This document shows positions 28,120-37,474 of a stretch of 64,000 bases of DNA, piece after piece. The stretch's first letter is position 1; each line of letters starts with the position of its first letter. Both the position numbers and the translations under genes were made by a program. The stretch comes from Pricia antarctica (GTDB taxonomy: Bacteria; Bacteroidota; Bacteroidia; Flavobacteriales; Flavobacteriaceae), in assembly GCF_900101815.1 (NCBI RefSeq), contig NZ_FNAO01000003.1:372001-436000 (forward strand), in the 5' to 3' direction. Below the pieces are notes generated by a model, which saw only the letters and a list, made by a program, of their open reading frames with translations, had not been told where the DNA came from and did not search any database.

Positions 28120-29496
28120 CTAACGTTCTGAAAACCGTAACATCACTTCTTTGGGCCTCAAAGATACCAAGGGATCCAATATCACCTCGGCCATATCAGT
28201 GGTCAGTATATACTTCTTTACGATTCCCGCAACCGCCATAATCATTTCGTACATCGCAAAATTGTTACCGACACACATGCGCGGGCCGGCACCAAACGGA
28301 TAATAAAAATCGGAATGGCTCTTTTTCTGATCTGCCGCAAAGCGTTCAGGCATAAATTCATCCGGATGTTCCCAATGCCGCGAGCGGTGCAATTCGTACA
28401 TCGAAAGTAACCAGGTCGTTCTTTTTTTAAAGCTGAGGTCTTCTACCACATCATCCTTTAGGCTTACCCGATCTATCACATAAACGGGCGGATATAATCG
28501 CATCGCCTCTTCGATACATTGCTGCGTAAAGGTCAAAAGCGATAGGTTTTGCATCTGGTTGCCATTTTCAAAATCTACAGTTTGCGTTTCTTGATAGAGT
28601 TTTTCCTGAATTTTGGGATGTTTAGCCAACAAGTACAGGGTAAAGCTCAATGCGTTGGCCGTTGTCTCATGACCGGCAGTGAATAATATCAGCAGTTCAT
28701 CGAGCAATTGTTTTCGCGGCATAGCGGTGCCATCTTCATATTTGGCCTGCAGCAGCATGTCGAGCAAATCGTCCTTTTCTTCTTCCCCGGCCAAACGCTC
28801 CTCGACAATTCCGTCCAAAATCTTTTGGGCATCCTTTGACAGTTCTAAATGCCTTTTGATACTTCCGTCAAGTTGAAACCACCATTTCAGATAGGGTCGG
28901 CGCATTTCCCTGATGAGCATTTTTTGGTTCAACACGGTGATGCGCTGCAATTTTTGCATCCGCTCGCGGATATCTTCGGCACTGAACAACGCCCTGGCCA
29001 CGACCTGAAAGGCCAGATCGCCCATCATGGGCAATACATTTTGCACCTTGTTCGCCTCGATACGCCGGATTTCTTCCTCAACGGCCGCCCACATCACATC
29101 TAGCAAGCCAACCAGCTTTTTTTTATGGAAGGCGGGCTGCACCATTCTGCGGTGTTTTCGCCAATGTTCTCCATTGGAAGTCAGTAGTCCTTGACCGATA
29201 TACTTGCCCAGGTCTTTGGTCTGTAGCGGAGATTTTTGATAATTCTTATGGTTTTTTTGAAGGATGTATTTGATGGTATCCGGATTTCTTGTAAAGATGA
29301 TTTTGTATCCAGCACCCAACTTTACCATGAACGTATCGCCTAGCTTTTCGAAGTTTTCATGGTGAAAGGGTAAAGGATTTCTTAAGATTGCGTTCTGGTT
29401 CTTAAAAACCTCTAATTGGGGTACCGAGGGAACGGCGCTCTTTTTAGAAACCGAAGCAGGCCTAATGGTGGTTTTGCTTTCGTTCATCATCTGCAT
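28120..29496 (-). CDS. Cytochrome P450
   Basis: 458 residues with all P450 landmarks: the I-helix [10 protein letters not shown], the ExxR motif in EEAMRLYPP, and the heme-binding loop [10 protein letters not shown] (residues 401-410) with the proximal thiolate C408. There is no membrane anchor, so it is likely a soluble class I-type enzyme. The redox partner is not in the window. The substrate is unknown; relatives hydroxylate fatty acids or terpenoids. The gene is followed closely by queG without functional relation. Confidence 0.95.
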   Translation of the reverse strand: MQMMNESKTTIRPASVSKKSAVPSVPQLEVFKNQNAILRNPLPFHHENFEKLGDTFMVKLGAGYKIIFTRNPDTIKYILQKNHKNYQKSPLQTKDLGKYIGQGLLTSNGEHWRKHRRMVQPAFHKKKLVGLLDVMWAAVEEEIRRIEANKVQNVLPMMGDLAFQVVARALFSAEDIRERMQKLQRITVLNQKMLIREMRRPYLKWWFQLDGSIKRHLELSKDAQKILDGIVEERLAGEEEKDDLLDMLLQAKYEDGTAMPRKQLLDELLILFTAGHETTANALSFTLYLLAKHPKIQEKLYQETQTVDFENGNQMQNLSLLTFTQQCIEEAMRLYPPVYVIDRVSLKDDVVEDLSFKKRTTWLLSMYELHRSRHWEHPDEFMPERFAADQKKSHSDFYYPFGAGPRMCVGNNFAMYEMIMAVAGIVKKYILTTDMAEVILDPLVSLRPKEVMLRFSER

Positions 29497-29620
29497 GAGG
29501 GGAATATTTTGAAATTCAACTTTGTAGTTTTATACTTGGCAGGTTTCTTTTCTTTAAAAAAATTTGTAAAACGCTGAAATGGATAAAATCGAATTTGAAA
29601 AGTCCTTCGTATTTATAGTT

Positions 29621-30643
29621 TTAAAACAATCCCGGCTGCATCCCACCTTTAATTCTTCCAAGATGTTTGTACGCAAGTTCGGTCACTTCCCGACCTCTTG
29701 GCGTCCGCATAATAAACCCCTGTTGAATCAAAAAAGGCTCATAGACTTCTTCGATGGTCTCGGCACTTTCGGAAACCGCCGTGGCCAAGGTGGTCAGTCC
29801 TACGGGACCCCCTTTAAATTTATCGATTATCGTGGTCAATATCTTATTGTCCATCTCGTCAAGGCCATAAGCATCGACGTTCAAGGCCTTTAGACTAAAT
29901 TGGGCAATCTCCATATCGATGCTGCCGTTGCCCTTGATCTGGGCGAAATCACGTACCCTGCGCAAGAGGGCATTGCAGATACGTGGTGTTCCCCTGCTGC
30001 GGCCTGCAATCTCGATAGCGGCTTCATTTCTGATCGGTACCTTTAAAATTTCAGCGCTACGCTGTACGATGGTCGACAGCAGCTCGGTATCGTAATATTC
30101 CAACCGACTGGTAATTCCGAAGCGGGCGCGCATGGGAGCGGTCAACAATCCCGATCGGGTGGTGGCACCGATAAGCGTAAACGGACTCAGATTGATCTGT
30201 ACCGATCGGGCATTGGGGCCGGTCTCGATCATGATGTCGATCCGGTAGTCTTCCATGGCAGAATACAGATATTCTTCGACAATGGGACTCAGCCGATGGA
30301 TCTCGTCGATAAACAACACGTCGCGTTCGCTAAGGTTGGTGAGCAGTCCCGCCAAATCGCCTGGCTTATCGAGCACGGGGCCTGAGGTGATTTTTATACC
30401 TACGCCCAGTTCGTTGGCCAAGATATGCGCCAAGGTGGTCTTGCCCAATCCCGGCGGACCGTGAAAAAGCGTATGATCCAAGGCCTCTCCCCTGCGGTTG
30501 GCGGCCTCGACAAAAATTTTGAGATTTTCCAAGACTTGCGCCTGTCCGGTGAAATCGTCAAAGCTGATGGGCCTCAAGGCCCTTTCTATGTCAAGATCGG
30601 TGTCGGAGAGATTTTCTCCGGTAGGGTCTAGGTATTCGTTCAT
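29621..30643 (-). CDS. ruvB: Holliday junction helicase RuvB
   Basis: 340 residues. Walker [10 protein letters not shown] (62-70), Walker B FIDEIH (111-116), sensor [10 protein letters not shown] and arginine-finger region APMRARFG, followed by the winged-helix domain ending [14 protein letters not shown]. RuvB hexamers pump DNA through the RuvA-bound junction. Encoded apart from ruvA, as usual in flavobacteria. The start ATG is 7 bases from a TATCTTTG promoter element. Confidence 0.98.
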   Translation of the reverse strand: MNEYLDPTGENLSDTDLDIERALRPISFDDFTGQAQVLENLKIFVEAANRRGEALDHTLFHGPPGLGKTTLAHILANELGVGIKITSGPVLDKPGDLAGLLTNLSERDVLFIDEIHRLSPIVEEYLYSAMEDYRIDIMIETGPNARSVQINLSPFTLIGATTRSGLLTAPMRARFGITSRLEYYDTELLSTIVQRSAEILKVPIRNEAAIEIAGRSRGTPRICNALLRRVRDFAQIKGNGSIDMEIAQFSLKALNVDAYGLDEMDNKILTTIIDKFKGGPVGLTTLATAVSESAETIEEVYEPFLIQQGFIMRTPRGREVTELAYKHLGRIKGGMQPGLF

Positions 30644-30650
30644 AGGATAA

Positions 30651-30658
30651 CAAAGATA
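30651..30658 (-). promoter_or_regulatory. Probable -7 promoter element of ruvB
   Basis: TATCTTTG on the minus strand, ending 8 bases before the ruvB ATG, so the transcript would have almost no leader. The -33 region is poor. Confidence 0.45.
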
Positions 30659-30739
30659 GGTAAAAAGAGGCTAGACCGTAACCCAGCCAGAGACAAGAAT
30701 CAAGACATTTTATTAGGGTTAAATTCGTAATTTCATCCT

Positions 30740-33004
30740 ATGAAAAAGAAATCCTATACCCCCGAAATTTTACAATACATCCCATTTTTTTATGTGATTT
30801 GGTCGGATGACCTGATTACGGTATCCGAAATCAATGTGGTCGACCGCGCTATCGGAAAAGATAAAACCCTTACTGCGGAAAATCGTCAGCTGCTGCTCTC
30901 GTGGCTAAACCCCGAACATCCACCGGAAAACGCCACGTTGAAGGAATGGAAGCACACCTTATCCGGCACGGGCGTAAAATTGGTTGAAAGGGACACCTAT
31001 CCCCTATCCACGTTCAGCCAGAACTTGGTCTGCCACTACCATGAAGCTTGTCCCTTTAACGACCAGCTCAAGCATATCGAGGTGAATTTAGGCATTCAAC
31101 CCAACCATTATAGCCATCTTTTCGATGTCGATATCGAGCACAACGCTACCTCGGGATATTATAATGCTTCGGAAATCGATACCATTTTAAAGGGGAAGCA
31201 CGCTGATCTTGTCGATGGTTTCCGCTCGGTTTTGGACCATCCTATTTTTGAGTGGGACATTTATAGAAACAAGGAAAAATTCCGAAGCCATGTATTGGAT
31301 CAAGTAAAATTTTTAGCGGATAATGGATATGGGGTTACCGCCTATCCGGAAGCTGTTGGCGGAAAGGATGATATGGAAGGCTACGCGCATATCTTCGAAA
31401 ATATGATGTATGTGGATGGCAGCCTCACCATAAAATTCGGGGTGCAATTCGGCCTTTTTGGGGGTAGCATCCAAAAACTGGGCACGAAAAAACACCATGA
31501 TGCCTATCTTAGGGATGCAGGCACCGCATCACTATTGGGCTGTTTTGCGATGACGGAAACCGGACACGGGTCGAACGTTCGCGGCATAAAGACCACCGCT
31601 ACCTATGATAAGGATACCGACAACCTCATCATTCATACCCCCGGGAAAAATGACAACAAAGAATACATCGGCAATGCCTTGGACTCGACAATGGCCTCGG
31701 TATTCGCCCAATTGATCGTAAACGGAAAGAATGAAGGCGTACATGCCATTTTAGTGCCCGTTAGAAATGAAAAACACGAACTACTACCCGGAGTTACCAT
31801 CGAGGACAATGGGTATAAATTGGGACTTAATGGCGTGGACAATGGTAAGATATGGTTTAACCAAGTTTCCGTGCCTCGCGAAAATCTGCTCAACAAATAC
31901 GGCGATATTTCCCAGGATGGCAATTACCATTCGGACATTAAAAACCCCAGCAAGCGCTTTTTTACCATGTTGGGCACCTTGGTCGGCGGGCGTATCTGCG
32001 TAGCCCGTGCGGGACTGGGCGGCGCTAAATTCGCCTTGGCAGTTGCCGTAAAACATGCCTTAAAAAGACGTCAGTTCAACGACAGCGTCAAAATACAGGA
32101 AGATCTTTTGATGGACTACCCCACCCATCAATTGCGACTGACCCCTTTGGTAGCCAGTGCCTACATTTACCATGTAACACTCGACAAGCTCATGGCGACC
32201 TATTGCGATGAGTCCCAAACCGATAAACGGGTCATCGAAACGCAGGTGGCGGGTCTAAAAGCTATTATAACTTGGTACGCCAACACTACTATTCAAGAAT
32301 GTCGCGAAGCCTGCGGCGGCAAAGGCTATCTTTTAGAAAACCGAATAGCCGATCTGAAGGGCGATGTTGATATTTTCACGACTTTCGAAGGGGATAATAC
32401 CGTGCTCTCGTTATTGGCTGCAAAAGGAGTACTTTCAGATTTTAAATCGGAATTCAATAGTGCCGGATTTGCCGCGGTTCTTAAAATTTTGGGGATACAG
32501 ATCAGTGACAAGCTGACTACAATCGACCCGAGGTATAGCAATAAAGTGGACGCAGAACATCTGTATAATCCGAAATTCCATAAACACGCTTTTGACTATC
32601 GTACCCGTCGTTTGACCTACACTTTGGCGATGCGTATTCGGGATTATATCAAACAGGGAATGCCTTCATATCAAGCCTTTTTAAAAGTGCAGACGCATTT
32701 ATTGGCCTTGGGGAAGGCGTACAGTATCGAACTGGCCTATAAGACATTTGTAGAGTTTACGGAACAATTGACCGAAGACAAAAACAAGGCCTTATTTGAA
32801 AAATTGGGAACGCTCTACGCCCTGCATGAAATTCGTAAGGACGCCGAGTGGTATCTGGAACAGGACTATTTCGGTAGTACGAAATCAAAGGCCATTCGCC
32901 AGCGTCTGGAACGCCTTTGCACCGAATTGCGACCGCATATTGGGGTTTTGGTCGATGGGTTCGGGATACCGGAGCATTTGATGACGGCACCGATTGCAAG
33001 GTGA
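30740..33004 (+). CDS. Acyl-CoA oxidase / acyl-CoA dehydrogenase family protein
   Basis: 754 residues, long for an acyl-CoA dehydrogenase and close to acyl-CoA oxidase-like proteins. The flavin-binding and substrate-binding core is visible (LLGCFAMTETGHGSNVRGI, where the glycine-rich TETGHGSN segment is typical of acyl-CoA oxidases), with the glutamate-containing FTTFEGDN near residue 550 as the likely catalytic-base region. Likely role: the first oxidation step of fatty acyl-CoA breakdown in the cytoplasm. Single gene on the plus strand between divergent ruvB and a convergent DUF2807 gene. Confidence 0.9.
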   Translation: MKKKSYTPEILQYIPFFYVIWSDDLITVSEINVVDRAIGKDKTLTAENRQLLLSWLNPEHPPENATLKEWKHTLSGTGVKLVERDTYPLSTFSQNLVCHYHEACPFNDQLKHIEVNLGIQPNHYSHLFDVDIEHNATSGYYNASEIDTILKGKHADLVDGFRSVLDHPIFEWDIYRNKEKFRSHVLDQVKFLADNGYGVTAYPEAVGGKDDMEGYAHIFENMMYVDGSLTIKFGVQFGLFGGSIQKLGTKKHHDAYLRDAGTASLLGCFAMTETGHGSNVRGIKTTATYDKDTDNLIIHTPGKNDNKEYIGNALDSTMASVFAQLIVNGKNEGVHAILVPVRNEKHELLPGVTIEDNGYKLGLNGVDNGKIWFNQVSVPRENLLNKYGDISQDGNYHSDIKNPSKRFFTMLGTLVGGRICVARAGLGGAKFALAVAVKHALKRRQFNDSVKIQEDLLMDYPTHQLRLTPLVASAYIYHVTLDKLMATYCDESQTDKRVIETQVAGLKAIITWYANTTIQECREACGGKGYLLENRIADLKGDVDIFTTFEGDNTVLSLLAAKGVLSDFKSEFNSAGFAAVLKILGIQISDKLTTIDPRYSNKVDAEHLYNPKFHKHAFDYRTRRLTYTLAMRIRDYIKQGMPSYQAFLKVQTHLLALGKAYSIELAYKTFVEFTEQLTEDKNKALFEKLGTLYALHEIRKDAEWYLEQDYFGSTKSKAIRQRLERLCTELRPHIGVLVDGFGIPEHLMTAPIAR

Positions 33005-33012
33005 AACGCTAT

Positions 33013-33073
33013 GCGCTTGTCGCTAAGCGCAAAAAAGAATAACGCAGAGCTTATAGCGTATAGCGTATAGCAA
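33013..33073. repeat. Hairpin and short TATAGCG tandem repeat between convergent genes
   Basis: GCGCTT (33013-33018) pairs with AAGCGC (33025-33030). Further on, three head-to-tail units of TATAGCG-type sequence (about 33051-33071) reach the next stop codon. There is an A-run, not a T-run, after the hairpin on the plus strand, so a standard intrinsic terminator is not supported. Confidence 0.55.
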
Positions 33074-33075
33074 AA

Positions 33076-33897
33076 TTATTTCTCCCTATGCAATTCCGAG
33101 GTATCCAAAAACTCGATAAGCTCTATTTTGCCATCCCCATACACATAGGTTTTAGAAGAGCCACTAGAAGTAAGTTCAACGGTGGATTTCGCATGGACCT
33201 CCGCAGAAGAGGAACCTTGCAAATCCGCGACAACCTTTTCAGATTCAAAATCTTTAGCTTTAAGACTGGAATTTTCGAAAAGATTTATGGTAACGTCCCC
33301 CACGGTACCTTCCAGCTTCGCCGAGGTATTTTTATGCATTTTTAGGTTACTCGTATCGCTTACCGCAAAAATACGTGCATCGGCACGATCATTTAAAACC
33401 AAATTAAGTGCTTTCCCTTTCAAGGTAAAATCACCGGAACTGTTGCCTTCCATGTGTATGTCCATTCGGGATGCTTCCGCATTGAGTTGCAGTTTGGCAG
33501 ATTCTAAAACATATACTTTAAGTTCATCGGTAATAATGGCACCGTCCATACGCGTATCGCCATCATGGAGCGTTAGCACATCGATATCGCTGTAGTTTAC
33601 CGTAATGTCCAATTTCTTTTTAGCGGTGATATCATAGAACGAACTAATGGTTAAAACACTATCCTCAACCTTAAATTTAAGCACATCGATAAGATTGTCA
33701 TCGGCCGTAATGGCATAACCCTCTTGGGGTGCCTTTCGGAGTCTTACCTCTAAATCATCGTTCAGTTCGATGGCCTTAAAAGGGGGTAAGTTTTCTTGCA
33801 CATCGGTGACAATCCTACTCCCTTTGATCTTGGGTTTTCGCTGGGCCGACAGTTGAAAACAAAATAGCAATGTCGCAATGAGAAGTGTATTCTTCAT
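33076..33897 (-). CDS. Secreted DUF2807 (head GIN) domain protein
   Basis: 273 residues with a signal peptide (about 1-18, ending QLSAQ). The rest is the repetitive beta structure of DUF2807/GIN auto-transporter-head-like proteins: short repeats around small polar residues (FKAIELNDDLEVRLRK, LTISSFYDITAKKKLDITVNYSDID, the strand-turn pattern up to SSGSSKTYVYGDGKIELIEF). Family members are periplasmic or surface-associated; the function is unknown. A TACTTTTG promoter-like element lies at 33961-33968, inside the tsf terminator region. Confidence 0.88.
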   Translation of the reverse strand: MKNTLLIATLLFCFQLSAQRKPKIKGSRIVTDVQENLPPFKAIELNDDLEVRLRKAPQEGYAITADDNLIDVLKFKVEDSVLTISSFYDITAKKKLDITVNYSDIDVLTLHDGDTRMDGAIITDELKVYVLESAKLQLNAEASRMDIHMEGNSSGDFTLKGKALNLVLNDRADARIFAVSDTSNLKMHKNTSAKLEGTVGDVTINLFENSSLKAKDFESEKVVADLQGSSSAEVHAKSTVELTSSGSSKTYVYGDGKIELIEFLDTSELHREK

Positions 33898-33971
33898 GTA
33901 TTAATTTGTTGATAGTAGTTAAGATCTATTTCAATCGGTGGAAAGACCCTTTCGATGGCACAAAAGTAAAC

Positions 33972-34000
33972 AAAAAAAACACCTTGCTTCTCGGCAAGGT
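33972..34000 (-). terminator. Intrinsic terminator after tsf
   Basis: ACCTTGC (33981-33987) pairs with GCAAGGT (33994-34000), and on the minus strand the stem is followed by GTG and eight T. It ends the rplM-rpsI-rpsB-tsf transcript about 30 bases past the tsf stop. Confidence 0.85.
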
Positions 34001-34031
34001 GGTTTTCACTTAAATTATTTAAAGGAACGGA

Positions 34032-34856
34032 TTACCCGAGAGCTACTCTTTTAAATCCGGTTACTTTAAGGTCGGAATCCACTGATTTTACGTATTGGGC
34101 GACACTTTGCTTACTGTCTTTAATAAAATCTTGGTTGACCAAAGTATTGTCCTTAAAGAAACGCTTCAGTTTGCCTTTGGCAATATTGTCCAGCATTTCC
34201 TCAGGTTTGCCTTCTTGGCGTAATTGATCTTTGGCAATCTCGATTTCCTTATCAATAACGGATTGATCCACGCCTTCTTCGTTCAAGGCTACCGGATTCA
34301 TTGCTGCGGCTTGCATCGCGACATCTTTAGCGACCGTCTCGGAGCCATTGACTACTGCGGAAAGTCCTACCAATGTAGCAATTTTGTTTCCGGCGTGAAT
34401 GTAGCTTCCTACAAAGGGAGCGTTTAATCTTTCGAAACCACCAATTTCGATTTTTTCCCCGATCACCCCGGTCTGCTCCGTCAGTTTATCCTGAACGGTC
34501 ATTCCCTTGAAATCAGCGGCAAGAAAGGCATCCTTACTTTCAAAACCCATCGCCAAATCGGCAAGTTCGTTCGCCAATTTTACAAAGTCCTCGTTCTTGG
34601 CGACAAAATCCGTTTCACAGTTCAGGGAAATAACGACGCCTTTGGTATCGTCGGAATTTACCTTTGCAATAGCGGCGCCTTCCGAAGAATCTCGGTCGGC
34701 TCTTTTTGCGGCTACTTTCTGTCCTTGTTTCCGAAGGAATTCAATTGCTTTCTCGAAATCGCCATCGGCTTCGACCAAGGCTTTTTTGCAGTCCATCATA
34801 CCTGCACCTGTGGTCTTCCTTAATTTATTTACTTCTGCGGCTGTAATATTTGCCAT
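34032..34856 (-). CDS. tsf: Elongation factor Ts
   Basis: 274 residues. The N-terminal UBA-like domain (TAAEVNKLRKTTGAGMMDCKKAL), the EF-Tu-contacting TDFVAKNEDF motif and the core domain ending VKVTGFKRVALG-type sequence are clear. EF-Ts recycles EF-Tu by exchanging GDP for GTP. It lies 73 bases after rpsB, the usual partner. Confidence 0.98.
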   Translation of the reverse strand: MANITAAEVNKLRKTTGAGMMDCKKALVEADGDFEKAIEFLRKQGQKVAAKRADRDSSEGAAIAKVNSDDTKGVVISLNCETDFVAKNEDFVKLANELADLAMGFESKDAFLAADFKGMTVQDKLTEQTGVIGEKIEIGGFERLNAPFVGSYIHAGNKIATLVGLSAVVNGSETVAKDVAMQAAAMNPVALNEEGVDQSVIDKEIEIAKDQLRQEGKPEEMLDNIAKGKLKRFFKDNTLVNQDFIKDSKQSVAQYVKSVDSDLKVTGFKRVALG

Positions 34857-34929
34857 AGTTTTATGTGCTTTTGTAGAATATAAAATTGTATTCCGATTCT
34901 AAAAATTAGATTGTAAATGCAGGTGAGGC

Positions 34930-36207
34930 CTACTCAACGCCGCCTTTAGCCTTATCTTGCCATTCCTGCAGCTCGTCCCATTTTCCATCGGCCGCCATTT
35001 GCGCTTGCTTGGGCCATGAGCTTGGGTCTAAATGTGCCATTCTCGAACTGGATTCGGTCAATATTTCCTTGATCTTGTCCGCATCAGCCTTTGCCACGTT
35101 AGCATACGTGTCAATTCCAGCTGCAACCATAGCTTCGGCAGCCTTTGGTCCTACACCCTCAATTTTGGTAAGGTCATCTGTTGTTGACTTGGTCTCTTTA
35201 GCCTCTTTTTTTGGAGCTTCCTTTTCTTCGGCCACGGCCTCTTTGGTCGCTTCTACATCTACTTCTGGCTTGGGCGTTTTAGCCACTACGGGAGGGGCTT
35301 TGGTCTCCGCTGTTTCAGGAGTCGGTTTTGGGGTATCCTTGCCTTCGGCCACTACGGGAGCTTCCTCGATTTCCGTGGTACTATCCTTACCTTCGGGCTT
35401 TGATTTCTTAGCCTTTGGAGTAACATCGGTAGCCTTCTCTACAATACGATCTTTCTTCTTCTTCTTTTTCGGTTCGCCATTTGCATCGTCGCCACCTTCG
35501 TTGTCCGCATGTTTTTCGGATTTTCTTTCCGCCAGACCTTCGGCAACGGCATTGGTCACTTCGGTCATGATAATGCTTATGGATTTAGAGGCATCGTCAT
35601 TCGATGGAATCAAATAATCTACGTCCCTGGGATCGCAATTGGTATCGATCATAGCGAAAATAGGGATGTTCAATTTCTGGGCTTCCTTCACGGCGATATG
35701 CTCGCGCATGGTATCTACCACGAAAAGTGCTCCTGGCAATCGGCTCATTTCGGAAATGGAACCTAAGTTCTTCTCCAATTTGGCACGGAGACGATCAACT
35801 TGCAAGCGCTCCTTTTTAGATAGGGTGTTGAAGGTACCATCCTTTTTCATCCGATCGATATGTGCCATTTTCTTGACCGCTTTACGAATGGTCACGAAAT
35901 TGGTCAACATGCCACCAGGCCATCTTTCGGTGATATAGGGCATGTTCACATTAGCCACTAACTCGGCTACGATGTCTTTCGCCTGTTTTTTGGTGGCAAC
36001 GAAAAGGATTTTTCGTCCGGATGCGGCAATTTTCTTCAAGGCTTCGTTCGCCTCGTCCAACTTTGCAACTGTTTTGTAGAGATTGATAACGTGGATACCG
36101 TTACGCTCCATGTAGATATAAGGAGCCATGTTGGGATTCCACTTACGTGTGAGGTGGCCAAAATGCACACCTGCTTCCAATAATTGTTTTACTTCGACTT
36201 TCGCCAT
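34930..36207 (-). CDS. rpsB: 30S ribosomal protein S2 with long C-terminal extension and HhH domain
   Basis: 425 residues against about 230-260 for most S2 proteins. Residues 1 to about 235 are a normal S2 (EAGVHFGHLTRKWNPNMAPYI, ERWPGGMLTN, VVDTMREHIAVKEAQKL). Then comes a low-complexity lysine/glutamate/proline-rich linker (about 236-343, including a KKKKKK run), and finally an 82-residue domain from residue 344 with a helix-hairpin-helix (LTKIEGVGPKAAEAMVAAGI) and the segment HLDPSSWPKQAQMAADGKWDEL. Similar tails occur on some ribosomal proteins of Bacteroidota. Their role is unknown; nucleic acid contact is an inference from the HhH. Confidence 0.96.
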   Translation of the reverse strand: MAKVEVKQLLEAGVHFGHLTRKWNPNMAPYIYMERNGIHVINLYKTVAKLDEANEALKKIAASGRKILFVATKKQAKDIVAELVANVNMPYITERWPGGMLTNFVTIRKAVKKMAHIDRMKKDGTFNTLSKKERLQVDRLRAKLEKNLGSISEMSRLPGALFVVDTMREHIAVKEAQKLNIPIFAMIDTNCDPRDVDYLIPSNDDASKSISIIMTEVTNAVAEGLAERKSEKHADNEGGDDANGEPKKKKKKDRIVEKATDVTPKAKKSKPEGKDSTTEIEEAPVVAEGKDTPKPTPETAETKAPPVVAKTPKPEVDVEATKEAVAEEKEAPKKEAKETKSTTDDLTKIEGVGPKAAEAMVAAGIDTYANVAKADADKIKEILTESSSRMAHLDPSSWPKQAQMAADGKWDELQEWQDKAKGGVE

Positions 36208-36255
36208 GTTTACTTGAGTTTACGTTCCTTTGAATAGGCAATGCTGGAGTGGTAT

Positions 36256-36330
36256 CACGCAGTAGACGTGAAGCCTCTAGCATTTGGATGCTAAACTAAC
36301 GGTGAGCCCGCTATAAAAGTTGGCGTCTAC
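36256..36330 (-). promoter_or_regulatory. Candidate structured leader RNA upstream of rpsB
   Basis: On the minus-strand RNA, GUAGACG (36324-36330) can pair with CGUCUAC (36262-36268), enclosing a perfect six-base hairpin UAGCAU/AUGCUA with a four-base loop (36278-36293) and a small CGG/CCG hairpin. An alternative CACG/CGUG hairpin (36256-36270) would use the same CGUCUAC arm and so exclude the outer stem. No promoter was found in this 277-base rpsI-rpsB gap. Ribosomal leaders commonly bind their own protein; that is only inference here. Confidence 0.5.
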
Positions 36331-36373
36331 CGAAAAACCCTCCTAACAAAAAGACGGTCTTTAATTTATCCGT

Positions 36374-36395
36374 TTCCTAAAGAATACTTTAGGAA
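36374..36395 (-). other. Perfect nine-base stem-loop between rpsI and rpsB
   Basis: TTCCTAAAG (36374-36382) pairs with CTTTAGGAA (36387-36395) around a four-base loop. On the minus strand the T-run expected of a terminator comes only about 30 bases later, so it may be a partial terminator, a processing site or part of the rpsB leader. Confidence 0.5.
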
Positions 36396-36484
36396 CAGGA
36401 CTTTCAATGAACTAGGTTAAAAAATAGTTGAATAAACATCCATCCTCCAAAAGCATCGGAAGATGGACGATTGTAGTTTCGCAA

Positions 36485-36871
36485 TTAACGCTTGGAGAAC
36501 TGGAATTTCTTTCGGGCTTTTTTCTGACCGAATTTCTTACGTTCCACCATTCTTGGATCCCGGGTCAAAAGACCTTCGGGCTTAAGCACTGTTCTATTCT
36601 CAGCGTCTACCTCGCACATGACCCTAGAAAGTGCCAAACGGATAGCTTCGGCCTGGCCGGTGATTCCGCCGCCATATACATTTACATTTACATCGTAGAT
36701 GTCTTCGCTACCGGTCAATGAAAAAGGCTGTTTCACCTTATATTGTAGGGTCGCCGTAGAGAAATAGTCAGCAAGGTCCCTTTGATTTACAGTAATGTTT
36801 CCTTTGCCTTCCGAAACATAGACACGGGCGACCGCCGTTTTTCTTCTTCCGATCTTGTGAATGGTCTCCAT
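36485..36871 (-). CDS. rpsI: 30S ribosomal protein S9
   Basis: 128 residues: METIHKIGRRKTAVARVY start, the GGGITGQAEAIRLALSR core, and the basic C-terminal tail DPRMVERKKFGQKKARKKFQ ending KR, which reaches the ribosomal P-site tRNA. The start ATG overlaps the rplM stop by one base (TAATG), so the pair is coupled. Confidence 0.98.
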   Translation of the reverse strand: METIHKIGRRKTAVARVYVSEGKGNITVNQRDLADYFSTATLQYKVKQPFSLTGSEDIYDVNVNVYGGGITGQAEAIRLALSRVMCEVDAENRTVLKPEGLLTRDPRMVERKKFGQKKARKKFQFSKR

Positions 36872-37326
36872 TATTTGAATTCTTTTAAGTTGATGAGTGT
36901 TGGTTTTTGGGCTTCATGGTTGTGCTCGGAACCCACCACTACCTTGAGATTTCTGAAAAGTTCCGCTCCCAATTTATTTTTGGGAAGCATACCCTTGATC
37001 GCTTTTTCAACGATTCGTTCAGGGTGCTTGGCCAACACTTCTGATGCCGTTTTCGATCGCTGTCCACCGGGATAGCCCGTATAGCGCTGATAGACCTTGT
37101 CTTCCCACTTATTGCCGGTCATCGTTACTTTCTCTGAATTTATCACGATAACGTTATCACCACAATCGACGTGGGGCGTAAAATTCGGCTTGTGCTTTCC
37201 TCTGAGCATTTTGGCGACCTTAGAGGCCATACGACCCAACGTCTCCCCTTCTGCATCTACCAAAACCCATTGTTTGTCAACAGTCTTCCTGTTGGCCGAA
37301 ACGGTCTTATAACTTAATGTATCCAC
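36871..37326 (-). CDS. rplM: 50S ribosomal protein L13
   Basis: 151 residues from a GTG start (MDTLSYKTVSANRKTVDKQW); no ATG is in a suitable place upstream. The conserved YQRYTGYPGGQR and KAIKGMLPKNKLG segments of L13 are intact. L13 is an early-assembly 23S rRNA-binding protein. First gene of the rplM-rpsI-rpsB-tsf operon, with a textbook promoter. Confidence 0.98.
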   Translation of the reverse strand: MDTLSYKTVSANRKTVDKQWVLVDAEGETLGRMASKVAKMLRGKHKPNFTPHVDCGDNVIVINSEKVTMTGNKWEDKVYQRYTGYPGGQRSKTASEVLAKHPERIVEKAIKGMLPKNKLGAELFRNLKVVVGSEHNHEAQKPTLINLKEFK

Positions 37327-37355
37327 TATGGTAACTTTAAAATTAGTTTTACTCT

Positions 37356-37401
37356 CCCGAAAACGGGCTGCAAATGTACACTAATAAACTTAAAATACAA
37401 A
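37356..37401 (-). promoter_or_regulatory. rplM operon promoter with start-site hairpin
   Basis: Minus strand: TTTG (37398-37401), exactly 19 bases, TACATTTG (37371-37378), an exact match to the Bacteroidota housekeeping promoter. Transcription would begin around 37364, at a perfect CCCG-TTTT-CGGG hairpin (37356-37367), leaving a leader of about 40 bases before the GTG. The hairpin so close to the 5' end could protect or regulate the ribosomal mRNA. Confidence 0.85.
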
Positions 37402-37474
37402 CCCTTGTTTCCGAATATTTTCTTTAAAGATTTAGCGTGATTCCACCGGAATACTATGTGGTCAATCCGAGATT

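Noticed and set aside
33013-33036. A hairpin between convergent genes as an intrinsic terminator
   Set aside because: The run next to it is A on the plus strand after the stem and T before the stem on the minus strand, so neither direction has the needed U tract.
35009-35617. A 202-codon plus-strand frame opposite the rpsB tail
   Set aside because: It is the antisense of the low-complexity lysine/glutamate linker of S2, giving serine-rich sequence without homology features.
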